DNA of 64,000 nucleotides from Curvibacter sp. GWA2_64_110 (GCA_001797315.1 MGPC01000018.1:248001-312000), one strand, 5' to 3'. Counted from the first letter of the stretch, positions 9,917 to 19,615 are shown. The notes: generated by a model from the sequence alone, not told the origin. A program made the numbers and translations.

Positions 9917-10771
9917 GTGTCATCCATCCTCAACGCCGATCTGCACTGCCACTCCGTCGTCTCCGACGGCACCCTCACGCCCGAGGAACTGGCGGCGCGC
10001 GCCGCTGTCAATGGCGTCGAACTGTGGGCGCTGACCGACCATGACGAGATCGGCGGCCAGCACCGCGCCGCCGCCGCGGCGCACGCGCAGGGCATGAAGT
10101 ACCTGACCGGTACCGAAATCTCCATCACCTTCGCCGGCCAGACCGTGCACATCGTCGGCCTGGGCTTCGATGCCGATGACGAGCGCATGAAGCAGGGACT
10201 GCACCAGACCCGCGGCGGGCGTGGCCAGCGCGCCATGGACATGTCGGACAGCCTGGCCGCGGTCGGCATCCGCGGTGCTTATGAGGGCGCCCTCAAATAC
10301 GTGAGCAACCCCGAACTGATCTCGCGCACCCACTTCGCCCGCTTTCTGGTAGAGACCGGCGTCTGCCGCGACACGAGCGAGGTCTTTCGCAAATACCTGA
10401 CCGAAGGCAAGCCCGGTTTCATTCCGCACCGCTGGGCCACACTGCGCGATGCCGTGAGCTGGATCACGGATGCCGGCGGCATGGCCGTGATCGCCCATCC
10501 GGCACGCTACAGCTTCAGCGCCAACGAGGAATACGCCCTGTTCAGCGAATTCAAATCCCATGGCGGCCAGGCGGTCGAGGTGGTCACCGGCAGCCACACG
10601 GCGGCCGAGTACGTCAGATACGCCGACATGGCGCGCGAGTTCGGGCTGGCCGCCTCGCGCGGCAGCGACTTCCATAGCCCCGACGAATCCCACACGGATC
10701 TGGGTACCCTGCCCTACCTGCCCGGCGGACTGACCCCGGTCTGGGAACTGCTGGCGAACCGGATTCAATGA
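9917..10771 (+). CDS. PHP-domain phosphatase (3',5'-nucleoside bisphosphate phosphatase type)
   Basis: A 284-residue PHP hydrolase related to TrpH/YciV (RNase AM), which removes phosphate from 3',5'-bisphosphonucleotides and trims RNA 5' ends. Metal-binding motifs are visible: NADLHCHSVVSDG near the N-terminus, ALTDHDEIGG, GTEIS, a VIAHPAR His and the final GSDFHSP. The reading frame has no early ATG. GTG at 9917 (or TTG at 9914) is the only sensible start because the DLHCH motif follows within 10 residues. The gene leads a tight rightward unit, its stop overlapping the next ATG by 4 bases. Confidence 0.88.
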   Translation: MSSILNADLHCHSVVSDGTLTPEELAARAAVNGVELWALTDHDEIGGQHRAAAAAHAQGMKYLTGTEISITFAGQTVHIVGLGFDADDERMKQGLHQTRGGRGQRAMDMSDSLAAVGIRGAYEGALKYVSNPELISRTHFARFLVETGVCRDTSEVFRKYLTEGKPGFIPHRWATLRDAVSWITDAGGMAVIAHPARYSFSANEEYALFSEFKSHGGQAVEVVTGSHTAAEYVRYADMAREFGLAASRGSDFHSPDESHTDLGTLPYLPGGLTPVWELLANRIQ

Positions 10772-11658
10772 GGCAGGCGACCTTCCTCAGCGGCATGCTG
10801 CTGGCGCTGACGGCGCTGGCCTGTTTCGCCACGCTGGACACCACCACCAAATACATCACGCTCAGCGTGCCAGTGCTGCTGGCACTTTGGTTCCGTTATG
10901 TCTTTCAGGCCGTGGCCACCACCGTCGTCATGCTGCCGCAGCGTGGCCGTGCCTTGCTGCACACCGAACGCCTTTTTCTGCAGTGTCTGCGCGGCGTCCT
11001 GCTGCTTGTCACCAGCCTGTTCACCTTTCTCAGCGTCATGCACATGCCGGTAGGCGAGTTCACCGCCATTGCCATGATCACACCGCTGGTCGTCACCCTG
11101 CTGGCGGCCACGCTGCTGGGGGAGCGGGTATCCCGGCAGCGCTGGCTTCTGGTGGCCGGCGGTTTCGCCGGCACGCTGTTCATCATCCGGCCCGGTGGCG
11201 GCCTGTTCGGCTGGACCATGCTGCTGCCGCTGGGGCAGGTGGCAGCCTATTCGGCCTTCCAGATCCTGACCAGCAAGCTGGTGAAGACCGAAGACGCCGT
11301 GACCATGCACTTCTACACCGGCTGGGTCGGCACACTGCTGGCGTCGCTGGCGCTGCCTTTTGTCTGGACCCTGCCGCAAACCGCTGGTCAGTGGGCCGGC
11401 CTGCTGCTCATGGGCGCCATGGGTGCGATCGGGCACTTCCTGCTGATCCTGGCCTACCGCCGTACCGCGGCGGCCACGCTGACGCCGCTGCTGTACGCAC
11501 AGATCGCCTTTGCCATGCTGGGCGGCTGGCTGGTCTTCTCCCATGTGCCCGACGGCTGGGCCCTGCTTGGCATGACAATGATCGCTTTCTGCGGTGCCGC
11601 CAGTGCCTGGCTGGCCGTGCGCGAGAGCCGCCTGCAGTTGGAACCGATGGAGGTCTGA
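10768..11658 (+). CDS. EamA/DMT family transporter
   Basis: A 296-residue inner-membrane protein with ten predicted helices in two EamA repeats, the drug/metabolite-transporter superfamily (RhaT/YdcZ-like exporters). The N-terminus MRQATFLSGMLLALTALACF runs straight into helix 1. Substrate cannot be inferred. The ATG overlaps the upstream PHP stop (ATGA) and its own stop shares one base with the YrdC-like gene's start, so the three are translationally coupled. Confidence 0.9.
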   Translation: MRQATFLSGMLLALTALACFATLDTTTKYITLSVPVLLALWFRYVFQAVATTVVMLPQRGRALLHTERLFLQCLRGVLLLVTSLFTFLSVMHMPVGEFTAIAMITPLVVTLLAATLLGERVSRQRWLLVAGGFAGTLFIIRPGGGLFGWTMLLPLGQVAAYSAFQILTSKLVKTEDAVTMHFYTGWVGTLLASLALPFVWTLPQTAGQWAGLLLMGAMGAIGHFLLILAYRRTAAATLTPLLYAQIAFAMLGGWLVFSHVPDGWALLGMTMIAFCGAASAWLAVRESRLQLEPMEV

Positions 11659-12281
11659 TGGCCCAGTATTTCGAAGTCCACCCCGACAACCCGCAGTTGC
11701 GCCTGCTCAAGCAGGCCGCCGGCCTGCTCGAAAAAGGCGGCGTGCTGGCGGTGCCGACCGACTCGAGCTATGCCCTGGTCTGCCACCTCGACGACAAGGC
11801 CGCGTCCGACCGGTTGCGCAGCATCCGCGGCGTGGACGACAAGCACCACCTGACGCTGCTGTGCCGCGACTTGAGCGAACTGGCCAACTACGCGCGTGTC
11901 GACAACCGGCAGTACCGACTGCTCAAGGCTGCCACGCCAGGCCCGTTCACCTTCATCCTGGAAGCCACCAAGGAGGTACCAAGGCGCCTGAGCCATCCTT
12001 CGCGCAAGACCATCGGCCTGCGCGTACCGGAACATCCCGTGCTGCAGGCGCTGCTGGCCCTGCACAGCGAGCCCCTGCTGGCAACCACCCTGATCGCAGC
12101 CGGAGAGACCGACCCGCTCAACGACGCGCACGAGATCCGCGCGCGCTACGAGCACCAGATTGCCGCCGTGATCGACGCCGGCGCCTGCGCGCACGAGCCC
12201 ACCACGGTGGTCGATCTCACCGACAGCGAACCGGTGGTATTGCGCCAGGGCCGCGGTGACCCGGCCGCCATCGGCCTGTGA
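11658..12281 (+). CDS. YrdC/Sua5-like L-threonylcarbamoyladenylate synthase family protein
   Basis: A 207-residue YciO/YrdC/Sua5-fold protein. The family makes threonylcarbamoyl-AMP for the t6A modification of tRNAs that decode ANN codons, or (YciO branch) has a less defined role. Recognisable segments are GGVLAVPTDSSYALVC, KHHLTLLCRDLSELANYA, TPGPFTFILEATKEVPRR and TIGLRVPEHP. The pattern and length (about 207) fit the YciO branch better than canonical TsaC. The start is the ATG at 11658 inside a longer frame, overlapping the EamA stop as TGATG. Confidence 0.88.
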   Translation: MAQYFEVHPDNPQLRLLKQAAGLLEKGGVLAVPTDSSYALVCHLDDKAASDRLRSIRGVDDKHHLTLLCRDLSELANYARVDNRQYRLLKAATPGPFTFILEATKEVPRRLSHPSRKTIGLRVPEHPVLQALLALHSEPLLATTLIAAGETDPLNDAHEIRARYEHQIAAVIDAGACAHEPTTVVDLTDSEPVVLRQGRGDPAAIGL

Positions 12282-12310
12282 GCCGCTCCGGCGTCCCTTC
12301 ATCACTCTGA

Positions 12311-12316
12311 GACAAT
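12311..12316 (+). promoter_or_regulatory. -10-like hexamer 7 nt before a GTG start
   Basis: GACAAT ends 7 nt before the GTG at 12324, with no Shine-Dalgarno between. This is the same arrangement as before the genes at 3531, 9917 and 48527. Confidence 0.4.
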
Positions 12317-12323
12317 TGCGCCC

Positions 12324-12992
12324 GTGGAACTTTCCAAACTGATCCAAACCGTCCTCATCTACGCCCTGCCGGTGCTGTTTGCCATCACCGTGCACGAGGC
12401 CGCCCACGGCTATGCGGCGCGCCGCTTCGGCGACAACACCGCCTGGATGCTGGGACGCGTCACCCTCAATCCGATCAAGCACATCGACCCGGTGGGCACC
12501 ATCCTGATGCCGCTGCTGCTGTACTTCGCTACGTCAGGCGCCTTTCTGTTCGGTTATGCCAAGCCGGTACCGGTTCGCTTCGACCGCCTGCGCCATCCCA
12601 AGCGCGACATGGTCTGGGTGGCGCTGGCCGGCCCCGGCGCCAACCTGCTGCAGGCGCTGCTGTGGGGTGCCCTGATGTACATGCTGCTCGGGCTGGACGT
12701 CAACGAGCGCTTTTTCCTGGAAATGTGCAAGGCCGGCGTCCTGGTCAACGTGGTGATGTTTGCCTTCAACCTGTTCCCGCTGCCGCCGCTTGATGGCGGG
12801 CGCATCCTGGTCGGGCTGCTGCCCTGGCGCCAGGCTGCGTGGGTGGCACGCATCGAGCCCTGGGGCTTTTTCATCGTCATGGCGCTGGTCATTCTGGGCG
12901 TGGTCAGCACGCTGTGGATGCAGCCGGTCATGGCCCTGACCTATGGTCTGCTCGACCTGCTGCTGACCCCCTTGTCCTTCCTGATACGTTAA
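12324..12992 (+). CDS. Site-2 protease family (M50B) membrane metalloprotease
   Basis: A 222-residue polytopic membrane protein of peptidase family M50. The zinc motif HEAAHGY lies in the first transmembrane helix (about residues 23-29) and the second ligand motif appears as PLPPLDGGRILVG. It lacks a PDZ domain, so it is the small stand-alone branch and not RseP. It probably cleaves membrane-embedded substrates, which are unknown. GTG start at 12324 (MELSKLIQ). It sits just before trpS, a placement conserved in Burkholderiales to my knowledge. Confidence 0.9.
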   Translation: MELSKLIQTVLIYALPVLFAITVHEAAHGYAARRFGDNTAWMLGRVTLNPIKHIDPVGTILMPLLLYFATSGAFLFGYAKPVPVRFDRLRHPKRDMVWVALAGPGANLLQALLWGALMYMLLGLDVNERFFLEMCKAGVLVNVVMFAFNLFPLPPLDGGRILVGLLPWRQAAWVARIEPWGFFIVMALVILGVVSTLWMQPVMALTYGLLDLLLTPLSFLIR

Positions 12993-13003
12993 GACATTCC
13001 GCC

Positions 13004-14290
13004 ATGCCTTCCATTCGTGTTCTGACCGGCATCACCACTTCCGGCACGCCCCATCTGGGCAACTACGTCGGCGCCATCCGGCCGGCCATCGCCGCCAGCC
13101 GCACCAGCGGCGTGGAAAGCTTCTACTTCCTGGCCGACTACCACGCCCTGATCAAGATCGACGAGCCGGCGCGCATCCAGCGCTCGACGCTGGAGATCGC
13201 CGCCACCTGGATCGCCGCCGGCCTCGATCCCGAGCGCGTCACCTTCTACCGCCAGTCCGACATTCCGGAAATCCCCGAACTGACCTGGTTTCTGACCTGC
13301 GTCTGCGGCAAGGGCCTGCTCAACCGCGCCCACGCCTACAAGGCCTCGGTCGACAAGAACAACGCCGCCAACCTGGACCCGGATGCCGATGTGACCGCCG
13401 GTCTCTTCATGTACCCGGTGCTGATGGCGGCCGACATCCTGATGTTCAACGCGCACCGCGTGCCGGTCGGGCGCGACCAGATCCAGCACATCGAGATGGC
13501 GCGCGACATGGCCGCCAGCTTCAACCACCGCTACGGCGAGCATTTCGTGCTGCCCGAGGCGGACATTGAGGAGACCGTGGCCACGCTGCCCGGGCTGGAC
13601 GGGCGCAAGATGAGCAAGAGCTACGACAACACCATTCCGCTGTTCGCGCCGCGCGAGCAGTTGAAGAAGCTGATCGCCGGCATCAAGACCGACTCGCGCG
13701 CCCCCGGCGAGCCGAAGGACACCGAGGGCTCGGCCCTGTTCCAGATCTACCAGGCTTTCGCCACGCCCGACGAAACCGTCGCCCTGCGCCAGGCCTATGC
13801 TGACGGCATTGCCTGGGCCGAAGCCAAGCAGGTCCTGTTCGAACGCATCGACCACGAGATCGCGCCGATGCGCGAGACCTACGAAGCACTGATGCGCCAC
13901 CCGGAACGGCTGGAAGACCTGCTGCGTGCCGGCGCTGCCAAGGCGCGCGCCATCGCCACACCCTTCACCGCCAAACTGCGCCATGCCGTCGGCTTGCGCG
14001 ACCTGCGGGCGCAAGACGGCGGAAAACAGGCCAAAGCGGCCAAAGTGGCCCTGCCGTCCTTCAAGCAGTACCGCGAAAGCGACGGCCAGTTCTACTTCAA
14101 GTTCGTGGATGCCCAGGGCAGGCTGCTGCTGCAAAGTGCCGGTTATGCCAGTCCCAAGGACGCCGGCCAGGCCATCCGCGCCTTGCAGCAGGATGCCGGT
14201 GCCCTGGCCGGGCTGCAGCTGGCACCGGCCGAAGGTGCCAGCCGCGAAGACATCGCCCACGCCCTGCAACTGTTGCGCGACGCCGCCTGA
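13004..14290 (+). CDS. trpS: Tryptophan--tRNA ligase with C-terminal extension
   Basis: Class I aminoacyl-tRNA synthetase, charging tRNA-Trp. The HIGH-equivalent is PHLGN in GITTSGTPHLGNYVG and the KMSKS loop is intact (GRKMSKSYDNTIP). At 428 residues it is about 90 longer than the E. coli type. The extra C-terminus (residues ~357-397, from GQFYFKF to RALQQD) resembles a DUF1508/YegP repeat (FYFKxxxxxGxxLLxSxGYxS). ATG at 13004 is 11 nt after the protease stop. The catalytic part is certain. The domain name of the extension is by recall. Confidence 0.95.
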   Translation: MPSIRVLTGITTSGTPHLGNYVGAIRPAIAASRTSGVESFYFLADYHALIKIDEPARIQRSTLEIAATWIAAGLDPERVTFYRQSDIPEIPELTWFLTCVCGKGLLNRAHAYKASVDKNNAANLDPDADVTAGLFMYPVLMAADILMFNAHRVPVGRDQIQHIEMARDMAASFNHRYGEHFVLPEADIEETVATLPGLDGRKMSKSYDNTIPLFAPREQLKKLIAGIKTDSRAPGEPKDTEGSALFQIYQAFATPDETVALRQAYADGIAWAEAKQVLFERIDHEIAPMRETYEALMRHPERLEDLLRAGAAKARAIATPFTAKLRHAVGLRDLRAQDGGKQAKAAKVALPSFKQYRESDGQFYFKFVDAQGRLLLQSAGYASPKDAGQAIRALQQDAGALAGLQLAPAEGASREDIAHALQLLRDAA

Positions 14291-14309
14291 GCCGCCAGCG
14301 CAACGCTGC

Positions 14310-14315
14310 TACAAT
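14310..14315 (+). promoter_or_regulatory. Probable -10 element of the tRNA-Ser gene
   Basis: TACAAT lies 21 nt before the tRNA 5' end, which fits a short precursor leader. The matching -35 is not clear. Confidence 0.45.
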
Positions 14316-14336
14316 AGCGATCTTTCGAGACACCCC

Positions 14337-14429
<93 letters not shown>

Positions 14430-14434
14430 ACAGC

Positions 14435-14466
14435 AAACCCCGCCTCGTGCGGGGTTTTGTTTTTGC
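14435..14466 (+). terminator. Rho-independent terminator of tRNA-Ser
   Basis: CCCCGC-ctcgt-GCGGGG stem (14438-14454), flanked by AAA and followed by TTTTGTTTTT, 8 nt after the tRNA. Confidence 0.92.
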
Positions 14467-14479
14467 GGATGCGGCTGGC

Positions 14480-14501
14480 CCATCCCGAAAATAGGGGATG
14501 G
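14480..14501. other. Inverted repeat upstream of the CHAT gene
   Basis: CCATCCC and GGGATGG (7 bp) flank an 8-nt A-rich loop, 55 nt before the CHAT start codon and after the tRNA terminator. It may be an operator for the CHAT unit. No T-run follows. Confidence 0.35.
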
Positions 14502-14556
14502 TCGGCAAGCAGGAAGTAAGCTAGATTCCGAGGCATCGAGCCGAGCAAGGTGCCCC

Positions 14557-17500
14557 ATGAAGTCCAGATTCATCCCGTTTTCTCTCGCCTTCGCTGCATG
14601 GCTGGCAGTGTCGCCCTTTTTTGCCACCCCGCTCCACGCGCAAACCAGTGAAGCGGAGCTGGACACCACGCAGATCAAGCCGCCGCCGCGCGACGTCAAG
14701 GACATCCTGCGCGTGCTGGAACAGGGCAAGGTCGACCTGTCTGAGATCGAGCAGGCCAGAAAAATCCTGGCCACGCCCCGACCAGCCCAGGACGCGGACA
14801 ACTCGACCTGGAACGAGTTCCACTTCAAACGGGCCCTGGCACAGCAAAAACTGGGGCGGATCAGCGAAGCCGTCGTCGAGATGCGACTGGCCGCATTCGA
14901 TCGCCGTCAGAGCGACCCCAAGCTGGAAGCCAGGGATCTGATCGATCTGTCCGTCCTGGAGAGCTTCGCCGGCAATACGGCCAAGGCCATCGATGCGCTG
15001 GAAAAGGCCAAGAAAACCCTGCGCAGCGTGCCGCAGGCGGGGGGGTTCCTTTTAACGGTCAACCGCCTGCTGGTCATCAACTACTCGACGGTGGGCAACT
15101 TCGAAGCCGCCAAGACGACGCTGACGGAGATGGACAACCTGCTGAACCGTCTGCGCCGCGCCCCTTCGGTGGCCGAGTACATCTCGATTTGGGAAGCCAA
15201 TGTGGAAAGCGCGCGCGGCACCTTCCTGTGGCAACAGGGTTTGTGGGTCGAGAGCGAACGCTCGCTGCGCAAAGCCTTGCGCTTGCTGCACCAGAACTAC
15301 CAAGCAGCGAAGAACAGTTCAAGCAAAGTGGATGACCTGTCGACCAGTGGCCGCGCCTCCAGCGACGGCACCAACAACCCCCGGCTTCATTTGTCCCAGA
15401 TCATCCTGCGCGACATGAACCTGGCCGATGTCCTGCTGCAGCAGAGAAGGCTGATCGACGCTGAGTTCTATGCCCGCGAAGCGCTGCAACTGGCGTTGGA
15501 CAATTTCGGGCGCAATTCCACCGACGTGGGCAAGGCGCTGGCCACGATGTCGAAAATCGTCTCCGAACAGGGGCGCTTCGCCGAAGCCGTGCTGCTGGCA
15601 CGGGCTTCCCTGACAGCGCATCGCGAAAGCGGCATCACCGACGGCTCGCGCGTCATGGCGATGGCGCGAAAGTTCTATGCCACGGCCCTGGTGGCCGACG
15701 GCCAGTACCAGGAAGCCGACCAGACCTTCAACGAGATGATGGCCAGCGTGCGCCAGGATCCGCAACTGGCCAGCACCTTCCGGCCCGAGGACCTCGACTG
15801 GGTGCTGGCGATGCAGAAAATCGGCAAGCAGGCCGAGGCCCAGACCATGGCCGAACGGATGCTCAAACGGTCCGAGGCCCAGTCCGGCAAGAGTTCGCCA
15901 CGCACCGCTCTGATCGCCGCCTTTCATGCCGTCTCGCTGCAGAACCTGGGCAAATTGAAGGAAGCCCACGCGGCATTCAAAGAAGCCGCGCCAGTCCTGG
16001 TCGACCAGACCCGCAGCGATGCCGAAAACGACACCGCCAGCATCAAGCAGCAGCAACGCACCACCTACCTGTTTGAGAACTACGTCGCGCTGCTGGCCCG
16101 GATCGCCCAGAGTGATCCGGCTCAGGCGCAAGCCGCCGCCGCCGAAGCCTTCCGCGTCGCCGACCTGGCCAAGAGCAGCGGCGTGCAGCGCGCGCTCACG
16201 GCCAGCGCCGCACGTGCCAACATCAAGGATCCGCAGCTGGCCCAACTGGCACGCCAGGAGCAGGACCTGCAACGCCGCGTCAATTCACTGTCCGAGTTAT
16301 TGACCGGCCTGCTGGCCGCCCCGCCGGAGCAGCAGTTGCCTTCCGTGCAGGCCAAGATCCGGCAGGACATCACGACCTTCAAAGCCGAGCGCGAAAACCT
16401 GAAAAAGGAGATTGAGCGCAAATACCCGGACTACGCCGAGATGGTCGAACCCAAGCCCGCCACGGTGGAGCGTACACGCGCGCTCCTGCGCGCCGACGAA
16501 GTGCTGGTGTCCTGGTATTTCGCTGAGAAGGAGGCCTATGTCTGGGCCGTCAGCAAGCACGACATTCCCCTGTTCAAGGCCGTTGCGCTGGGTCGCAAAG
16601 AAATGGCCCGGCAGGTCAGCCACTTGCGCAAGGCACTTGACCCCGGCGTCTCGACCATCGATGAGATTCCGGCTTTTGACGTGAAAGCCGCTTTCCATCT
16701 GTACCAGCAGATCCTGGCGCCTGTGCATGAGAGCCTCAAGGACAAGAAAGTCCTGCTGGTGGTACCGCATGCCGAACTGGGGCAACTGCCTTTGTCGGTG
16801 CTGGTGACGAAGGACATGGCCGTGCCGGCCCAGCAAGCCGTGCCCTTTGCCGGCTATAAGGCGACGGCCTGGCTGGTGCGCGATATCGCCATTGCCCAGT
16901 TGCCCTCTGTCACCGCCCTGACGGCGTTGCGCAACACACCGCCCGGCAGCCCCAACCGCAAAAATTTCATCGGTTTCGGCGACCCCTATTTCAGCGCCGA
17001 TCAAGCCAGGAGCGCTGAGAAAGCCCAGGCCAAAGCAATGCAACTGGCCACACGCGGCCTGCCGCTGAAATTGCGCAGCGCCCCCAAGACCGCGAGCGTG
17101 AGTTCGGCTGAGTTGAGTCTGCTGCCGCGCCTGCCGGACACCAAGGAGGAAATCCTCGACATCGCCAAGGTTCTGACAGCCGAGCCCGCAGATGTCTACC
17201 TGAACAAGCAGGCCAGCGTTAAGGCTGTCATGGAAGCCGATCTTTCCAACCGCAAGGTGGTGATGTTCGCCACCCACGGCCTGGTACCGGGCGAACTGGA
17301 CGGCCTGAGCCAACCGGCCCTGGCCCTGACCTCGCCCGATGTCACCGGCGACAAGGACGACGGCCTGCTGACCATGGACAAGGTACTGACGCTGAAGCTG
17401 AATGCGGACTGGGTCGTGCTGTCGGCCTGCAACACCGCGGCAGGCGAAGGTTCGGGCTCGGAGGCGGTGTCCGGCCTCGGCCGGGCCTTCTTCTTTGCCG

Positions 17501-17736
17501 GCGCCCGGGCGCTGCTGGTATCGAACTGGCCCGTCGACTCGGTGGCCGCACGCCAGTTGATGACCGACCTCTTCAAGCGCCAGCAGACCGGCGACAAGGT
17601 TCTGGCCAAGTCAGAGGCCCTGCGTCAGGCCATGCTGCAGCAGCTCGACCACGGCGGCATGTCTGATGGCAAGGCTATGAAGTATTCTTATGCTCATCCT
17701 TTATTCTGGGCGCCTTTCATGGTGGTCGGCGATTAA
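14557..17736 (+). CDS. Secreted TPR-CHAT domain protein (caspase-like)
   Basis: A 1059-residue protein with a clear Sec signal peptide (first ~32 residues, ending LHA-QT), so it probably acts in the periplasm or at the cell surface. Residues ~40-600 are helical and TPR-like. The C-terminal ~330 residues form a CHAT domain (caspase-HetF-associated-with-TPR). The putative catalytic dyad is His907 in FATHGLVPG and Cys958 in VLSACNTAAG, followed by GLGRAFFFAGARALLVSNW, the usual CHAT C-terminal block. A protease role is inferred from the intact dyad. No substrate is known. It begins a unit with the two genes below and is insulated upstream by the tRNA terminator. Confidence 0.9.
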   Translation: MKSRFIPFSLAFAAWLAVSPFFATPLHAQTSEAELDTTQIKPPPRDVKDILRVLEQGKVDLSEIEQARKILATPRPAQDADNSTWNEFHFKRALAQQKLGRISEAVVEMRLAAFDRRQSDPKLEARDLIDLSVLESFAGNTAKAIDALEKAKKTLRSVPQAGGFLLTVNRLLVINYSTVGNFEAAKTTLTEMDNLLNRLRRAPSVAEYISIWEANVESARGTFLWQQGLWVESERSLRKALRLLHQNYQAAKNSSSKVDDLSTSGRASSDGTNNPRLHLSQIILRDMNLADVLLQQRRLIDAEFYAREALQLALDNFGRNSTDVGKALATMSKIVSEQGRFAEAVLLARASLTAHRESGITDGSRVMAMARKFYATALVADGQYQEADQTFNEMMASVRQDPQLASTFRPEDLDWVLAMQKIGKQAEAQTMAERMLKRSEAQSGKSSPRTALIAAFHAVSLQNLGKLKEAHAAFKEAAPVLVDQTRSDAENDTASIKQQQRTTYLFENYVALLARIAQSDPAQAQAAAAEAFRVADLAKSSGVQRALTASAARANIKDPQLAQLARQEQDLQRRVNSLSELLTGLLAAPPEQQLPSVQAKIRQDITTFKAERENLKKEIERKYPDYAEMVEPKPATVERTRALLRADEVLVSWYFAEKEAYVWAVSKHDIPLFKAVALGRKEMARQVSHLRKALDPGVSTIDEIPAFDVKAAFHLYQQILAPVHESLKDKKVLLVVPHAELGQLPLSVLVTKDMAVPAQQAVPFAGYKATAWLVRDIAIAQLPSVTALTALRNTPPGSPNRKNFIGFGDPYFSADQARSAEKAQAKAMQLATRGLPLKLRSAPKTASVSSAELSLLPRLPDTKEEILDIAKVLTAEPADVYLNKQASVKAVMEADLSNRKVVMFATHGLVPGELDGLSQPALALTSPDVTGDKDDGLLTMDKVLTLKLNADWVVLSACNTAAGEGSGSEAVSGLGRAFFFAGARALLVSNWPVDSVAARQLMTDLFKRQQTGDKVLAKSEALRQAMLQQLDHGGMSDGKAMKYSYAHPLFWAPFMVVGD

Positions 17737-17809
17737 GGTCCTTGCGCTTGTCGCATGGGTTGCTGGACACGATCGTTTTTTGACACTGTTGAATGACACG
17801 GAGGTAAAC

Positions 17810-18250
17810 ATGATTCGTTCTACCCTGGTTTCTGCGCTTCTGCTTGGTCTGCTCGCCCAAGGCGCGGCTCAGGCGGCGCCCTTGGTCACCGCCAAAGAGG
17901 CAGCCCTGCCTCCTGCCGCCGGCACGCTGGCGACGCGCGGCATCTCGCGCGGTCCCGCCATCAAGGTGGTTTCGCCCGAGCCCGACGCCGCTGTCAAGTC
18001 GCCTTTCAACCTCAAGCTCAACTTTGAAGCCCGTGGCGGCGAGAAAATTGACCCCAACTCGGTCAAGGTGGTCTACATGAAGTCGCCCTTCGTGGATCTC
18101 ACGCCGCGGATCCAGTCCGCCATCACCCCGACCGGCATCGACTTCCAGCAAGCCGAGGTGCCCCCGGGCGAACACACCTTCCGCGTCACCGTCAAGGACG
18201 GTGCTGGCCGCGAGACCAACAGCACGATGACCATCGTGGTTAACAAATAA
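17810..18250 (+). CDS. Secreted Ig-like-fold protein of unknown function
   Basis: A 146-residue exported protein. The signal peptide spans the first ~22 residues (LLLGLLAQGAAQAAP). The mature part from ~55 on reads like an Ig/fibronectin-type beta sandwich (IKVVSPEPDAAVKSPFNLKL ... VPPGEHTFRVTVKDGAGR), as found in bacterial adhesion or carbohydrate-related add-on domains. No cysteines and no catalytic motif. The ATG at 17810 has a strong GGAGGTAA site 4 nt upstream. The frame continues further upstream but overlaps the CHAT gene without a better start. The stop shares one base with the next ATG (TAATG). It is a likely partner of the CHAT protein. Confidence 0.8.
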   Translation: MIRSTLVSALLLGLLAQGAAQAAPLVTAKEAALPPAAGTLATRGISRGPAIKVVSPEPDAAVKSPFNLKLNFEARGGEKIDPNSVKVVYMKSPFVDLTPRIQSAITPTGIDFQQAEVPPGEHTFRVTVKDGAGRETNSTMTIVVNK

Positions 18251-19041
18251 TGAAGTGTCCCTGCTGCCTGAGCGAGATCGAAGACGAGGCACTGGTCTGC
18301 AAGGTCTGCAAACGGGACCTGTATCTTTTCAAGCCGCTGCTGGCCAAGATAGCTGCCCAGGAAGAGCAGCTCAAGGCCCTGGCCGACCGCGAGACCTATG
18401 AAGCCAGAATCCGTGAACTGGAGCAGCAGCTTGAGCGCGCACTGGAGCAACTGCATCCGCCCAAAGCCGCGCCCGTAGCCTTTGCGCTGAATCTGATCGG
18501 CTTCATCCTGCTGCCGCTGGGTCTGCTGCTGCTGGCTCATGCCGTCATCACGATTGCGCTCGACACCAATCTGCTCTACCTGCGCATCATCTCGATCGCC
18601 CTGCCGCTGCCGTTCGGCTTCTTTCTATTCAGACGCAGCAAGCGCTCGGTACTGCCCTGGTTCGTGGGGACCATGGTCCTGGCCATTGCCTCCGTCATCG
18701 GCATGAGCTGGATCACCAGCCTGGTGGACAGCACACCGGTGCTGCCGCAAAACGCCTTCGAATGGCGCGAGTACCTGGAATACGCGGCCAGCATCTCTTT
18801 CAGCTTCCTGACCGGCATGCTGCTGGGCGGCTTGGTCTATGCACGCAAGCACCGGCAACCGAGTAAATCCCGAGACTCATTACTCCAATCCGCCATCGCT
18901 CATCTGGTGGGCGGCAATCTGTCGCCCCAGCAACTGGGCACCCTCATCAAGAAGCTGGAGGAATACGGCGGTTCTGTCGTCGCCGTAGGCAGCACAGCGC
19001 TGTCGATCTACACGGGTCTGAAGGGTTTTCTGGGCACCTGA
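18250..19041 (+). CDS. Zinc-ribbon, coiled-coil, four-helix membrane protein of unknown function
   Basis: A 263-residue inner-membrane protein. It begins with a two-CxxC zinc ribbon (MKCPCCLSEIEDEALVCKVC), then a Glu/Leu-rich coiled coil (~30-75) and about four hydrophobic helices between ~77 and ~200. A soluble C-terminal tail follows (from RKHRQPSKSRD to the end) with a short Gly-rich hydrophobic stretch. It could anchor or signal for the secreted CHAT and Ig-like proteins, but this is inference from the 1-nt overlap with the Ig-like gene. I do not recognise the family. It ends 40 bp from the convergent peroxiredoxin gene. Confidence 0.8.
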   Translation: MKCPCCLSEIEDEALVCKVCKRDLYLFKPLLAKIAAQEEQLKALADRETYEARIRELEQQLERALEQLHPPKAAPVAFALNLIGFILLPLGLLLLAHAVITIALDTNLLYLRIISIALPLPFGFFLFRRSKRSVLPWFVGTMVLAIASVIGMSWITSLVDSTPVLPQNAFEWREYLEYAASISFSFLTGMLLGGLVYARKHRQPSKSRDSLLQSAIAHLVGGNLSPQQLGTLIKKLEEYGGSVVAVGSTALSIYTGLKGFLGT

Positions 19042-19081
19042 GCGACCGGGTCGTGCTGCAAACACTGCAAGCGCCCCTGGT

Positions 19082-19611
<530 letters not shown>

Positions 19612-19615
<4 letters not shown>

